64,000 bases of DNA from Microcebus murinus (Eukaryota > Chordata > Mammalia > Primates > Cheirogaleidae), in the NCBI RefSeq assembly GCF_040939455.1, contig NC_134109.1:74367001-74431000 (forward strand), written 5' to 3'. Of this stretch, positions 47,900 to 59,986 are shown piece by piece (position 1 is the first letter of the stretch; each line of letters opens with the position of its first letter). The position numbers and the translations under genes are program-made. The notes beneath the pieces are model-generated. The model saw only the letters and a list, made by a program, of their open reading frames with translations. It had not been told where the DNA came from and ran no database searches.

Positions 47900-48430
47900 G
47901 TGGAGTGCTTGGCTCCAAGAATTTATCCCTAAAGATTGTTGGCCAGCTTGAAGGGATTGGGGACAGTCTCTAGGAGTAATGGAGGCTACTGGTGGGTTTA
48001 AACAGAGACTGGCATAATCAGATTTTATAAAGGTCACTTTGACTCCAGTATGGAGAACCAATCAGGAGGAGACAAGGGTGAATGTGGGAAGAACAGTTAG
48101 GAAGGTACTATGGTAGTCTGGTGGGAAATGATGAATGTAAGTGCTCTTTTGGAACTGAAATTGTGGGCTAGACATGGAAACTTGGAAGTCACATCTTAGA
48201 GATGGTTGCTGCAGGGTTTTACCTGGATGACATTGTATGGAGAGAGAGCATAGCATGGTAGGAGAAGAAACCTCATGCTAAATTGTAAAGAACTTCAATG
48301 TTTCATGACTAACCATAGGAAGATAAGGCCACACAGAAGACAAAGCAGTGAGAGGTAGAGGAAGGAAGCCCAGAATGGAGGTCACAGAACCTAAGAGACA
48401 AAGTATTTCAAGAAAGAAGTAATTCTAGAA
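47900..48430 (-). mobile_element. LINE L2 fragment, antisense
   Basis: ACTGGCATAATCAGATTTT, ATAAAGGTCACTTTGACTCC, AGTATGGAGAACCAATCAGG and GGTACTATGGTAGTCTGG are reverse-complement L2 ORF2 phrases in order. Confidence 0.7.
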
Positions 48431-49439
48431 TCCTGCTGGGCAGTCAACTAAGAGGAGATACAAAAAAAAAAAGGATACTGACCACAGGATGGGTTAATTA
48501 GTAACTTTAGAGTGTTTTTTCAATGTCATAATGGAGGTGATATAAATTTCAGTGGTTCAGGGAGTAAGAAGTAGGAAAAGTGAGTATTGGCCATTTTTAA
48601 AAGATGGTCTGGCTGTGAAAAGGATTAGCCTATTTATAACATAATGATTTGTTTATCAAACACATAAATACTAGGAATGTCAGTTATTCGAAGAGTTTGT
48701 GAGGTTGCTGTTATTATTTAACTACTCTTGGAAACTAAAAAAAATAAAGCCATGTACATATGTTAGCTAGCCAATCTTCCCACTGTTTGAATATTTTAAA
48801 TGAATAAAGAGTATATTGGGTAGCATTTTACTGTTCAATATACAAAATGCTTTTTCTTGTACATTTATTTACTCCTCACAAGGTTTTATATATCAAGCAA
48901 CTTAAGAGTCAGAGAGAGATTAAATAAGTTTCCTGGCCAGTAAAGTATATGACAAACTCAGAATAAGTGAATGCGTCTTTAGATTAAGAGTAATTCAAAG
49001 AGGATATTTTTTCAGTGTATCAATTGTTGATGTATATGTGTAAATATATACATATAGATACACTCATATGCTTTGCTATCTCCTACAGTGAAGCATGTAT
49101 TAAAGCTCTTGTTTCACTTTTTTAAAAATTAGTAAACTTTTAAATGTTTTACTTATATTTCTCTTGTCAAGTTCAATTATTTCTTAGCAGATCTTTTATT
49201 TTTATGACTTTTAATTGCTACCTTTTGAAAATAGACTAATACATTTAACCGTTCAAGTATGTGCATCCCAAACTCATTTCCCACTTCTGATCCATAGTTA
49301 AGTAAATATTATAACTGTTGTAATAAAGACAGAGTTGCACCTAAAATTTTAAAAATTACTTTAAAAGAAGCACAAATGGGGCCTTCTTCATTGTCTGTTC
49401 ATTATAGTTCCGGTTTAAAGCTGAGTTTCTAATTAGCTT
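48431..49439. other. AT-rich intron, nothing recognised
   Basis: No repeat assigned with confidence. Confidence 0.35.
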
Positions 49440-49950
49440 TTCTAAGACAGCTTTACTGAGATCAGAGCACATTCCACATAATTCACCTACTTAAAGTGTG
49501 ATTCAGTGACTTTTGGTATATTCACAGAGTTGCACAACCATCGCCACAATCAATTATAGAAAATTTGTGTTACTCCTAAAAGAAATCTTATGCCCCTCTG
49601 CCATGACCCTCATTCCCTCTGTTCTACCCCCTTTCTCTCCCAGCCCTAGGAACCACTCATCTGCTTTGTCTCTGTTGATTTGCCTATTCTGGGCATTTCA
49701 TAGTAGAATGAAATGCAATAAGTAGAATGCATAAGTAGAAATGCATAGGTAGAATCATGCAATATGTGATCATTTGCATCTGGCTGCTTTTACTTGGCGT
49801 GATGTTTTCAAGGTTCATCCATGTTGTAGTATGTATTAGCACTTCGTCCCCCTTTTTGGCCAAATAATATTAGTATGTATGGAGAGCATGTTATTTATCC
49901 ATTCATCAGTTGATGGGTAGATATTTGGATTGTTTCCACTTTTTGGAATA
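49440..49950 (-). mobile_element. LINE-1 (old, L1M-type) 3' part, antisense
   Basis: GTTGCACAACCATCGCCACA, TTGATTTGCCTATTCTGGGC, AGGTTCATCCATGTTGTAG and TATCCATTCATCAGTTGATGG are a well-known L1 stretch in reverse. A short tandem expansion of AGTAGAATGCATA-like units lies at 49700-49760. Confidence 0.85.
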
Positions 49951-50699
49951 TACCAAAGCTCTAGACACTCAGCATAATATACTACTTAGCTTTGGGGGCA
50001 CAGACATCGTGCGTGCACAGATACAAAGCGGCACTCGTATGTGTAAGTCCATCTATGTGTCTCTGTTATCATGAGGTAACATGCCAACTCAGGTACCAGG
50101 CATCTAAGGCCTGCATTTTAACTCCCATTCAAGTTTTCTGAGCACTTTAAATACAAGTTCTTGCCTTTGGATAAATACAGTCCTTAGGAAGAATTGTTTA
50201 GACGTACTATCAGCTGAATTCCCCCTTTGGCTACGTATAGCTTGTTTATGCATGGGTCATTAATGCAGTTGTCTCATTTGAAATTTGGGCTTTGGAAGAC
50301 TCTTTAGCCAAAGAAAAAAAAAATATGGGTCTATCAGTCCCCTTCAAAATCTAATCTATGTAGGTCTCTTCCAGAATAGATTTTCTCTCTGCTCCCATCC
50401 ACCCATTCCCACTGATTGATTTCCAATAACAATACTCATTACTCTACCATAACAAGACTTAAAATACCTCTAATATTTAGCACTAGAGATCAAGAACATG
50501 AAATATGTGCTTTTTATTTCAAGCTTCTGTCTTTTTTTAACTTAAATCAACTTCCAATCTTATGTGGCCTTTTCTATGTGGCCTTAAAAAAAAGGTATAT
50601 ACAGAAGACAGCTGCAAAACAGTACCTTCTCATTTGTGCCAACCTTTAATAGGCAAATGAAAAACAAAATTGTTAATATTTTATGAATTTTATTTATTC

Positions 50700-51001
50700 A
50701 TATATATATTTTTTAGAGATAGGGTCTCACTTTGTCACCCAGGCTGGAGTGACAGTGGCAGGATCCATAGCTCACTGCAACCTCAAACTCCTGGGCTCAA
50801 CTGATCCTCCTGCATCAGCCTCCAGAATAGCTACATGCATGCACTACCACACCTGGCCCATTTTAAAAATTTGTTGTAGAGACAGAGTCTTGCTATGTTG
50901 CCCAGGCTGGTCTCAAAACTCCTGGCCTCAAGCAGTCCTTCCTCCAATCCTCGGCTTCCCAAAGTGCTGGGATTACAGGCATGAACCACTGTGCCCAGCT
51001 T
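50700..51001 (-). mobile_element. Old Alu, antisense
   Basis: TTAGAGATAGGGTCTCACTTT, GTCACCCAGGCTGGAGTGAC, TGTTGCCCAGGCTGGTCTC and CCCAAAGTGCTGGGATTACAG give both monomers. It has the common primate form (TATGTTGCCCAGG) rather than the strepsirrhine variant, so it is probably an older AluJ. Confidence 0.92.
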
Positions 51002-52899
51002 TTTACTAATTTTAAATATGATTTCTCCACTTCATAGAAGTCCCTGAATTGCCACCAGCCAAAAACAAAAAAAAAAATGCTGTTTTTATCTTAGTACTTT
51101 ATTACATTGAATTTCATGTAATTCCTTAATCATTCACTTCAAGGTCAATACTGTGAAAAAATTGTGTAGGTCATGCTAATTTTGAGATTTTTGAGTTCTG
51201 AATTTGTTTTTAAAGTTTATTTTGATAAAAGTGTATTCGGGGGCAGAACGCCAAAAGGGCCGTCACTCTTTCTAACCACTCTCGTCCCCATCGCTGTTTG
51301 ACATTGTGCAAAAAGCACTAGGCAGAATGTTATGGTGTCTTATGACTCAATTACTAAGGAGATTGGAGTATATGAATATGAAAGGAAATAAGTCACATGT
51401 TTACCTGTAGTTCATATTATTAAAAACAGTAATTAATACATGCCATATCCACCAAGACATTTTTGTTAGTGACCCCTTCACTATAATGTCTGAGGGCTCC
51501 ATGGTGGTCTTTGAAGCATGGAGCATGTGAGAAGGAGGATCTCATAAAAATGAGGAAAAGATAGAACTGGCGCATAGGACCATGGAAGGGTGGGGTAGAA
51601 ATTGGGTAAACAGAGAGGAGAGGAAAGAGAATTCCAGATTAGAAAAGCGAGAGCCTAGATAAGTCTTCCCTTTCCTCTTAAAATGTATTCTGACTTAACT
51701 AAGCCCACAGATCCTGCAACTTACAGGGAAAGAAACACATTCCATATTTTCATAACAAAAATTGCCCACGTGCATTTTAGCTGTTCAAGTGATCAAACAT
51801 GTATTAGATTCTGATTGATTATATCTGGGTCTTGCCTCTATATCCTTCTAACCTACTCATGCTTTTTGAGCGGCTCAGTAAACTTTATTCCCTTGTTCTT
51901 AGGATCAAAACCAAAAAACAAATAACCACTTATGATCTTAACAGCCTAGTATCTGAAATCTTAAAACATTCAAGGTGATCTCTTTCCTTGCACTTAAAAT
52001 GCTTCACCAGTGCTTACCCAATAAATAAGAATAATCTCAGTTTAGTCTCTATTATTTCATTATGTGTTGGTTTTTAATGTTTGACCTCGCTCTCACAGTG
52101 ATAACTTATTTGTTGCTAACTTCAGAAATTAATATAGCTCTAATTGAAAAAAAAAAATTTGTGGAGAGAAAAATAAAGAGAACCTAGGGGTGCTTTGGCT
52201 TTTAACACCAAGTCTCCTGGCACCGCCTGTGTCTGAGACAACCTTGGTGGTCTAGCAATATTGTATACGAGTCTTCTAGTTGGACAATAAACGACATTTG
52301 TGGATTTGTCCATGACCTCTCTTCTTCATGCACTGGCAGTCTCCAGTGTCATCATTAATTAGTCTTCAGGTCTCCCATTTGTCTGCTAGAAAGCATCTCG
52401 GATAAGCCAAGTTAATTAATTGGAGCGGGCAAGCTGCCTGGCCACCGGAACGCGCGACTGTTCAGGGACAGTCAGAGGGCAGCCCTCTCCTTTGATCCTG
52501 TGGAGAAGTTTAATTCTAACAGGCCACGTGGGAGTCCCAGCCCATGGGGGTGCAGAGAAGACCTCCGAGCACAGTGGTGGAGCTGCTCTCATTTGTACTG
52601 GTTTCAGTTTCTAATTTCAAAACCATGAGGTTCAGAGGCCTAGGGGAGTTGTTTTACATTTTGCTTCATCTTTCCCCAAGAGTTTGCCTGCATTCTTCAG
52701 TGAATTCTCGCAATGGGTGGTGGAACTTCGGCAAGGGAATGAAAATCATTATCCCTATGTTCTAAACAGGAGATTTGCGCTATGGCTGTATTTCCATAAA
52801 TATCGTGCCTAGCATCTGTAGTGAATAATCCCCAGCCATGACTCTCTTGCTGTGCTGACTTTGACATGTTTCCCAACCAATTTTACTAAATCATAAAAA
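51002..52899. other. Repeat-poor intron with a CpG-bearing block at 52390-52560
   Basis: No repeat assigned. The block has CAAGTTAATTAATTGGAGCG and GGAACGCGCGACTG, a homeodomain-like AT word next to retained CpGs, unusual in an otherwise CpG-poor intron. Confidence 0.4.
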
Positions 52900-53105
52900 T
52901 AACAAATAATATTTATGAGCCTGCTTGCTAGTGCCAAGCATTCTGCAAACCACTATTCGTGCATTATCCTAGTTAATTCTTATGTCGTGCCTATCGGTAG
53001 GGAGGTCCCCATTTTGCAGATGTGAAAAACAAGCTGCAGCCCACCTGGGCCCAGGTGGGTCTCCATCCAAGCACAAGTTCTTTACCACCTCATGATATGG
53101 CCTCA
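52900..53105 (+). mobile_element. MIR SINE
   Basis: AATAATATTTATGAGCCTGC, TGCATTATCCTAGTTAATTC and CCCCATTTTGCAGATGTG in MIR order. Confidence 0.8.
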
Positions 53106-54499
53106 TAAAATTTGAGCCATTTGATGGGCACCCCTTGGGCTCTGACACCACAGCCAGGACAAAGGGAGAGCTGCAATGATCAACCCTGTTAATTCGGGCA
53201 AAAGTAGAAGTTTTGCTTTTGTAACTGGGGAGGCAAGCTTTGCCTTTAACTTTGCTTTCATTAGAGAGAAATGCCCTTGAAGGAATTACTGTCATAGCTT
53301 CAATTATATCCTATTACAAAATTGTAGACATGTCTCATGTTATTGGTGTTCATAAAAAATAATTCTATATAAATGAAATTGTTAGAATTTGAATATAGTA
53401 GAGGGTGAATTAAAGGATTTAAAGGACTCTCCCAGTTTATTAATATATCGTGAGAAATTCTAGCTCTCCCTTATATATGGCTGCATGTGTTCTTAGAATT
53501 GTAGCTGGATATCTTCAGAAAAGTTTATGTGGCCATGAAAGTTTCTTGAGAAATGCTGATTCTTCACAGCAGATGTCTTTCTAAGTGTATCTGATCAATG
53601 GTCTGTTCTTGGCCTACCCTCAGAACTTACCCAATCAGGACAATCACCTTTACATCCTTGCTTATGCCCCTCAGGGTGAAATCGTGGATGTTTCTAGGGT
53701 CTTTAAAATATACTAACCCCTTTCAGGTCAGCTTGGGATACCTCACAGTGCTTGAGGAGTACAGAAACTCTGAACGCATGGCACAACTCTCCCAGAAAGG
53801 GAAGAAGAAGGGAAGAGACAAGCAGGTCACACTGCATCCCCGAAAAGCTCACCTGAGTCGGGGTCAACAATGCTAATTTTATTTAGTTAAGCTGAGGAAA
53901 TCCGATGTTTTGGCCAGATGCATGGAGCTCCCTAGAAAAGTTTGGGGACAAGTAAATGAAACCTTCATGGTGATGTCTCAGGGATTAATATAAGTACATG
54001 AATAAATACAATTAAAAGTAAAACATAAACGCTATACAGAAGGTACGAGAGATGTTTAAAGGATGCAAAAAATTTGGATTGGAAAAAGCTTTATGGCAAT
54101 GGTGGCATCTCAGAGAAACTTTTTTGGATGAACAGGACTTTGTCAGATGTAGTGGAAAATATGTATGGGGTGAGAGTAAGAGCAGAGAAAACCCCCATGA
54201 GTGAAGGCACAGAACTTGGGAGGTGGGTTGATATAATTAGGAAAAATTGAATAATTTGCATTTGGTTGCTTAAATATATGGGAAATACAGGTGAAAGGTG
54301 CCATAAAAGGAAGGGTCTTAAATTCCTGGAGTTTGAATTTAATTGAATGAGCAATGAAACTCATTCATAGTTTTATCTCTTTTGTACCTTTTCCCCTTTG
54401 TTTTCTATGGATGATCTTGCCTTATAATTTACAGAGACCAGAGAAAACTTAAGCTTTCAAGTTAACTCTTGGTCTCTTTCTTCTCTTATAAAACAAACA
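53106..54499. other. Intronic sequence, nothing recognised
   Basis: No repeat or exon assigned. Confidence 0.35.
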
Positions 54500-55270
54500 A
54501 AAACAAGATACCTTCCCCACTATTCCCAATCTCAGTAAATGGCACCACCAGCCACTCAGTGTTCATCCCTTAGCCTTCCTTCTTCCTCAACCCTACACTG
54601 GATGCATCAGCAAGACCTGTTTACTACTCAATTCTAAGAAATGACAGTGAGCTAGCACCATTTATGCTATCCTGCATTAAGCTTAAGGCTATTATCCAAA
54701 GTGAGGTGACACAAGATCAAGAAAGCGGACTCCACATCTACTCGCCATCAAATTGGTACTGACTGATTAAAACTATGGTGCTTAAATGGTGATAGTGCCC
54801 ACCAGGGTTTGGGGGAGAGGAAGATACACATCTTAGGGTTGTGGCAAGCAGTGTGTGGGGGAAGAAATACCTCTAACCCTTCCTAGGGAAAGGCAAAGAT
54901 ATACAATGTAACCCAAAGGTCAAAAAAAAGAAAAAAAACACACAAACTTTTATCAGGTGGTGGGCAGATGGGAGGGGGGAGGAGGGGAAGAATTTATACT
55001 TACAAAATAGGTGTGATGCGCACCACCTGGGGGTAGGACATGCTTGATGTTTTGGTAAGGCAGGGGGTGAGGGGAGGAATGGCAGGGGCAATATATGTAA
55101 CCCTAACAATATTTGTACCCCCATAATATGATAAAATAAAATAAATTTTTAAAAAAAGACCTATTTGTGTCACCTCCAAAACATATCCTAGATCTGTCGT
55201 CTTTCTCTCTCTCCTCGAACATCACTCTATCCCAAACAAAGCACCCCTATTTGGAGAAAAGAATAGTGAT
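54500..55270 (+). mobile_element. LINE L2 fragment, sense, split by a strepsirrhine L1
   Basis: ACTGGATGCATCAGCAAGACC before the L1 joins to TGTCACCTCCAAAACATATC and CTAGATCTGTCGTCTTTC after it, in the L2 order. Confidence 0.65.
54623..55155 (+). mobile_element. 5'-truncated strepsirrhine L1, sense
   Basis: Ends in CAATATATGTAACCCTAAC, TTTGTACCCCCATAATATG and an A-rich tail, the 3' end of strepsirrhine L1 families as I know them. The ORF2 end lies at the left (AAGGCTATTATCCAAAGTGA, CTACTCGCCATCAAATTGG). The flanking AAGACCTGTTT (54612-54622) and AAGACCTATTT (55156-55166) differ at one base and are the likely target duplication. Confidence 0.85.
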
Positions 55271-55513
55271 GGGAAGAACCGACTTTACTCTTTGGCCACA
55301 GGTCCACCTACTTAGAAAGAAGTAAATGGAAATCTGATAACAGTAGAGAAGTTATAAAGTAGATACTATAGAGAGGACATATAAGCTTACAAAGAAAGGT
55401 AAAAGTGTGGGGGAAAAAGGGATGTTTTGAACTGATGGTTTGGCTGGTTTTAAGGAATTTGTTTCCCATTTGTCTTGAGGGTAGGATTTGTATTTCTTCA
55501 ATAAGGTTGGTCA

Positions 55514-55594
55514 TTAACCCTTTGCACTCGGATGTTGAGTGTGGATAATGTCGAGTAGATAATGAGAAAAAAGCAAGCGAGTGCAAAGGGTTAA
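55514..55594. mobile_element. piggyBac-type miniature element with TTAA sites
   Basis: A 73-bp element (55518-55590) with perfect 13-bp terminal inverted repeats CCCTTTGCACTCG / CGAGTGCAAAGGG is flanked on both sides by TTAA (55514-55517 and 55591-55594). TTAA target sites and CCC...GGG ends are the hallmark of piggyBac. The element is far too short to encode a transposase, so it must have been mobilised in trans. Confidence 0.93.
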
Positions 55595-55599
55595 AAGAA

Positions 55600-57030
55600 T
55601 TAGTCTTTGCATCCCAATGGACAGTGTTTCCTAGAGAGCACTGTAATGGCTGGTCATCAGAATCACTAATAGCAGATATTCTAGATAACCTCCATTAAAA
55701 ACTTTTAGAAAGTATGAATAGCAATGCTAATAGCCAGAGTGTGAATTTAGGTCCTCCTGCCCTATCATCTGGCATCCCTGTCTCATTACGAGAAACCATG
55801 GATACCTCTGGGAATGTAGGATGTTCTGACCTTGACTCTGAAAATGACAAAAAGGGTTCCCTCAAGCCATGCTTGCACCTGTCAGCACAGGCTTTTAGTC
55901 TCCCAGAGTTGTCTAGGGTTTTAGCAGTCTGGTTGGCAATGTTGCAGATGAAACATGTCAGATAACTAATGTCAGAGGGCATTTGAGGGGCCTCTTTTGC
56001 ATTTTCTGTGTTTCAATGCTGACATGCTTGTTGCTTTGCTGGTCAAGGTAGTAAAGGTTCTGGGATGCGAGTTTCTTTATGCCTGATTACTGGAAGGGAA
56101 CTTCCAAATGTAAACGAAGGTCCTCTTCCTGACCCTCTTCTTCCAAATGCCACACTTCTATGTTTTTAAATTCCTCTAAGATCTGTGATGTATGTTTCTC
56201 TATTTTTTAACCAGGTGGCATGATTTCTTTATGGTGAAAATTCTAATGCCTTTATCTAGTCTCTCGGACAATGATATATCAGTAAGTTCTGGCCATGGTC
56301 AATAGACAAAAGAGATCATGACTCAGCTCTGGCTTTGGAGAAATGAATCTTTTCCTAACCCAGCGCATTTCTGCAACTGGCACAAACATAGAAACCTTGG
56401 GGAGGTGACTCTTGCATGGGTTAATGGCCTTTTGTGATGTTGCACTGTGGTTTATTATGATTTCCGTGCAGCGAAGTCAGAACTCTCCAATTCAAGGCAA
56501 CTTGATTATCAACAAAGCAGTCTATTACAAATTCCAGATATTCTGTCTGAAGTAAATCACATAAAGTTATTTCACATGTGCTAGCAGAGAATTCATAGGA
56601 AGAGTAGGTTGAATGGGAAGCACACAGAGCAGACTCAGTCCTGCCTAACCTGGTTAGTTCTTGTGCTGGGATGTGTGTATCTCCCCGAGGAATCACCAGT
56701 TTGTCAGTGTCAGACAACTTGGATGCCTGGACATTTCTGGAAAATCCTTTTCAAGCTCTAGTTTTGGAGTATGAATCTGAAGAGGGTCAGGGCCCTTAAT
56801 TCCCTGAAGCTGGTCCTCAAGTAGTTTTTGCCTCTTTTTATTTTGGGAGAATCAAAAGCTGAATGCTCTACCTGTCCCAGATCAGCAATTTTTCTGGATC
56901 TTTAGAAGGAAAATGGAAGGATTGTACATTTCCCTGTTCCTGAAAAGAGAGGTAGAATGAACTAATTATTTTTTGTTCTGTTTTGTTTCGATTTTTGTTT
57001 TTCCCTTTGGAATTTGAATAAATACTGATT
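55600..57030. other. Intronic sequence, nothing recognised
   Basis: No repeat or exon assigned. Two overlapping open frames of 83 and 95 codons (about 55695-55982) lack any recognisable family or splice context. Confidence 0.4.
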
Positions 57031-57122
57031 TGACAAGGAGTCTGCACAGTTGATATCCTGATATCCAGGCCATAGTGCCTGGCCCATAATAGGAGCTCAG
57101 CAAATATGTGTTCTTGAGTAAA
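57031..57122 (+). mobile_element. L2/MIR-type 3' tail just upstream of exon G
   Basis: AGTGCCTGGCCCATAATAGG, AGCTCAGCAAATATGTGTTC and TTGAGTAAATAC are the terminal phrases of L2/MIR elements. Confidence 0.6.
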
Positions 57123-57147
57123 TACAATTCTGAATTTCTCTTCACAG

Positions 57148-57240
57148 TGAGCGAGAAACAGATGACGGTGGTGTGCAAGGAGTCCCCAAAGGAGTATCTC
57201 CAGCCTTTCAAGGACAAACTAGAGGAGTTCTTCCAGAAAG
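57148..57240 (+). CDS. FMN1: FMN1 exon G: FH2 end segment [20 protein letters not shown]
   Basis: The 93-bp exon has acceptor TTTCTCTTCACAG and donor GTAAGA at 57241. Two bases complete a codon with the preceding G (GTG, Val), followed by 30 residues from [10 protein letters not shown] through [10 protein letters not shown] to [10 protein letters not shown] and a final G. The alternating charged/hydrophobic pattern fits the last long FH2 helix. Human FMN1 has, from memory, Ala at the junction codon, so Val would be a substitution; this needs an alignment. An L2/MIR-type tail with the CCTGGCCCATAATAGG motif ends about 25 bp upstream of the acceptor. The following exon (expected to begin with a codon completed from G) is not in the window. 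Confidence 0.95.
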
Positions 57241-58947
57241 GTAAGAGGTCGTGGTGGCTACGTGTACACAGTGCTATGGAACATCCTTCTTTCTGTGACT
57301 CTTTCTCTGAGGCCCACGGCCCCACGCAGCCTGGCTGACCATGGGCAGCTTCACTGATTTTGTTAGTCTGTCTTCCCATGGTGGTTACATACTCGATGTA
57401 GGTGGAGTTGCCCTGCAGCTTTCATATCACCTTGCAAGTCCATTTTAATATTTTAGATCCTTTGATTTAATCCTGTTTTTGGAAACTTTTTGAGGATAAA
57501 CCTTTTTGTCTCTTGATGGAGCTCAAGGGGATCCACAGGGCATGCTCACTGACAAGTGAGTACGTGCAGGGCTCATGCAGTCATGTGTTTCACGTTTGTG
57601 GTCAGCCTGGACAGGTGGATGGTGATTATCTTCCTGGTTTTATGAGTGTAGCAATTTGGAAACTTGCACTTTCCATTCCTTTCCAGATAGGAAAATTAGG
57701 GCCAAGTGAATGTCACACATCTAACGACTTGGCACCCGTCAGCCCTTTGGGGTTAGTACATGGAAGTGACACGCATGAGACCCAGTACTTGCTTAGAAAT
57801 CTGAACAAGTTCTGTTCCTTCCCCCACAGTTTTGGCAAGAGTAGGGATAGGAAACTTTTGTTGATCAGGATTAGTGAACATGAAAGTTTAATGCCTTTTA
57901 GATATTTCCTATTATATTTCTCAAATTTAACTTAAGATGTAAAGCAAAAGTAAGGGTAGGTTGGAGGGACCCTTTTTCTTTGCTAGAAAGCCAAAGGAAA
58001 TGCATGTAGGAACCTTTGGGATAATCCAGCATGTTGTTTCTATTATTGAATAAGGCCACATGATACCACACCATCAACAAAAGACTGTTAAACAGGGTGA
58101 ATCTATAAAGTATGGCCAAACCACCTGGAGAATTGGCAGGGAAATTCACAGTCTGTGAATCACAGGAACTCCATTCCAGCTGCTCCCTTGGGGCAGAGAT
58201 CATTGCTTCTTCCTCTGTGACCAGAGGTTGCTTGTACTGAAGCAGGAGAAGTCAGAGTTCCCTCTTGGACATTGCAGAACCTTATGTATGATGGAAGAAA
58301 TGCAGCCAGGCCAAGTACCATCTTCAGAGCAAACAGTGATACCAATACATAAGTGATATGGGACTATAATGGGTGGGTTTTATATATGACTTATCAAAAT
58401 AATCACACCACTTTATAAATAAACCATGTCAATATAACCTAAATGACCTGAACAAAAGTATAAAATACTTTCCTTTGCTGACCCCCAATTAGTTAGTGTC
58501 TGCTTTTAACATAATGAAGAATTAACTGGAAATAATGCTGTTGTGTACTTGGATTCCGTTTTTATTTTGAATTGCCATTATTCTATATCTGGAAAAGTCT
58601 GCAATGTGTATGTCAGGGTATTATCTGCCTGTGCGCTGTAATGGCCTCACAGTCCTTCCTCTTCAAACCAGCTAGCATCTTGAAGCACTTAGATTGTGAA
58701 TTTTATTCTTTTTGTTGAAAAGAGATAAATATGAGTAGATTTGGAACCTTAAGAATCTTCATTGGTACCTTAAAAAAGGAATTTACAAATCAGCCTTTGG
58801 GGTTTTGTGGTAACCTCTTTTCCACTAGATCTCTCAAAAAAATTTTGGTCTATTCAGAGAAAAAGAATTGACTTGAGGCAAACTGGATCTTGTGTTAGGG
58901 AAGCAGGGGTGTGGCCATAGCAAGCTGTTCTAAGAAAGTCCTAGAGC
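57241..58947. other. Intron after exon G, nothing recognised
   Basis: A 140-codon open frame at 57513-57935 has no splice context or family similarity. Confidence 0.4.
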
Positions 58948-59300
58948 AGTGGTTCACTAGAATCAGCTGGGGGAGATATTTTTTAAAAAATCTTGACACC
59001 TAGCCAAACTCTAGACCAGGTGTCCTGAAACTACCACCTGCGGGCCACATGCAGGTGTTTTTGCCCGTTTGTTTTTTTACTTCAAAATAAGATATGTGCA
59101 GTGTGCATAGTTTTTTTTAAACTATAGTCTGGCCCTCCAACGGTCTGAGAGACAGTGAACTGGCCCCCTGTTTAAAAAGTTTGAGGACTCCTGCTCTAGA
59201 CCCATCACCAGCATCTCTGGGAGTGAAACCTGGCATCAGAATTTTTTTTACTCCCCAGTTGATTCCAATGGGAAATCCAGGTTGAGACCACTGTTGTTGA
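58948..59300 (+). mobile_element. MER5-type hAT-Charlie element, split by a younger hAT
   Basis: CAGTGGTTCACTAGAATCAG, then after the inserted element CATCTCTGGGAGTGAAACC, CCCCAGTTGATTCCAATGG and GGTTGAGACCACTG. Confidence 0.75.
59017..59193. mobile_element. Well-preserved non-autonomous hAT transposon with 8-bp TSD
   Basis: 177 bp with inverted ends (CAGGTGTCCTGAAACTA and, reversed, CAGGAGTCCTCAAACTT) and a perfect 8-bp duplication CTCTAGAC at 59009-59016 and 59194-59201. Internal phrases CGGGCCACATGC, AATAAGATATGTGCAGTGTG and CCCTCCAACGGTCTGAGAG match, from memory, young hAT families found in bats and some other mammals rather than the old human MER set. Confidence 0.9.
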
Positions 59301-59319
59301 GCTTAGTTCACCTTTTAAT

Positions 59320-59430
59320 GTGTGTTCAAAGATACTTATTCAGAATCTGCTATACATTAGGCATTGTAATAGCACTGGGAATGCTAAGATAAATCCTATA
59401 TTCCATGAACCTCTTCCAAAAACTGTCTTA
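59320..59430 (-). mobile_element. LINE L2 short fragment, antisense
   Basis: ACATTAGGCATTGTAATAGC and CTAAGATAAATCCTATATTCC resemble the reverse L2 3' end. Confidence 0.4.
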
Positions 59431-59640
59431 TTGGGAAAAGATCTATAATGTAATATAGCCAGCTCTCTAAAAGAATTTGCAGGAAACATTACCATTCTAT
59501 TAAAAAATTTAAGAATATAAAAATATATAATGTAGGAATCTTAAACATTCCTAATATTGTGTGGTGAAAAGTCTAGTGTTTAAATAGGCTATTATTACCA
59601 AGATCTCATTATAACTGAGTTGGTCAAAAAACAGCCTAGA

Positions 59641-59986
59641 ATTGTACCATCCAACATGGCAGAAACCAGGCACATGTGGCTGTAAGCAACTGAAATGTGG
59701 CTAATCCAAATTGAGATGTGCTATAAGGATGAAACACACACTGAATTTTGAACATGTGAAATACTTCATTTCTGATTTTTTATATTACATGGTAAAGTGA
59801 TAATCTCTTAAATATATTTGGTAAAATAAATTAACATTAATTTATGAGTAAATTAAATATATTAATAACTTAATATAATATAGTATTATTAAATTATCTA
59901 TTTCTTTCACTTTTTAAAGTGTAGCTACCAGAAAATTTAAAATTTTGTTTGTGGTTCACTTTCTATTTCTATTGGAAAGTGCTAGT
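59641..59986. mobile_element. Old MER-type DNA element
   Basis: CCATCCAACATGGCAGAAAC, GGCACATGTGGCTGTAAGC, GAGATGTGCTATAAGG and at the end CTATTTCTATTGGAAAGTGC correspond to a common mammalian MER element with inverted ends (TGCTGTCCAATAG-type). Family name not certain. Confidence 0.6.

Noticed and set aside
55695..55982. Overlapping 83- and 95-codon frames on opposite strands
   Set aside because: Opposite-strand overlap without family similarity is typical of chance frames.
57513..57935. 140-codon open frame in the intron after exon G
   Set aside because: No recognisable domain, no splice context; length is possible by chance in 64 kb.
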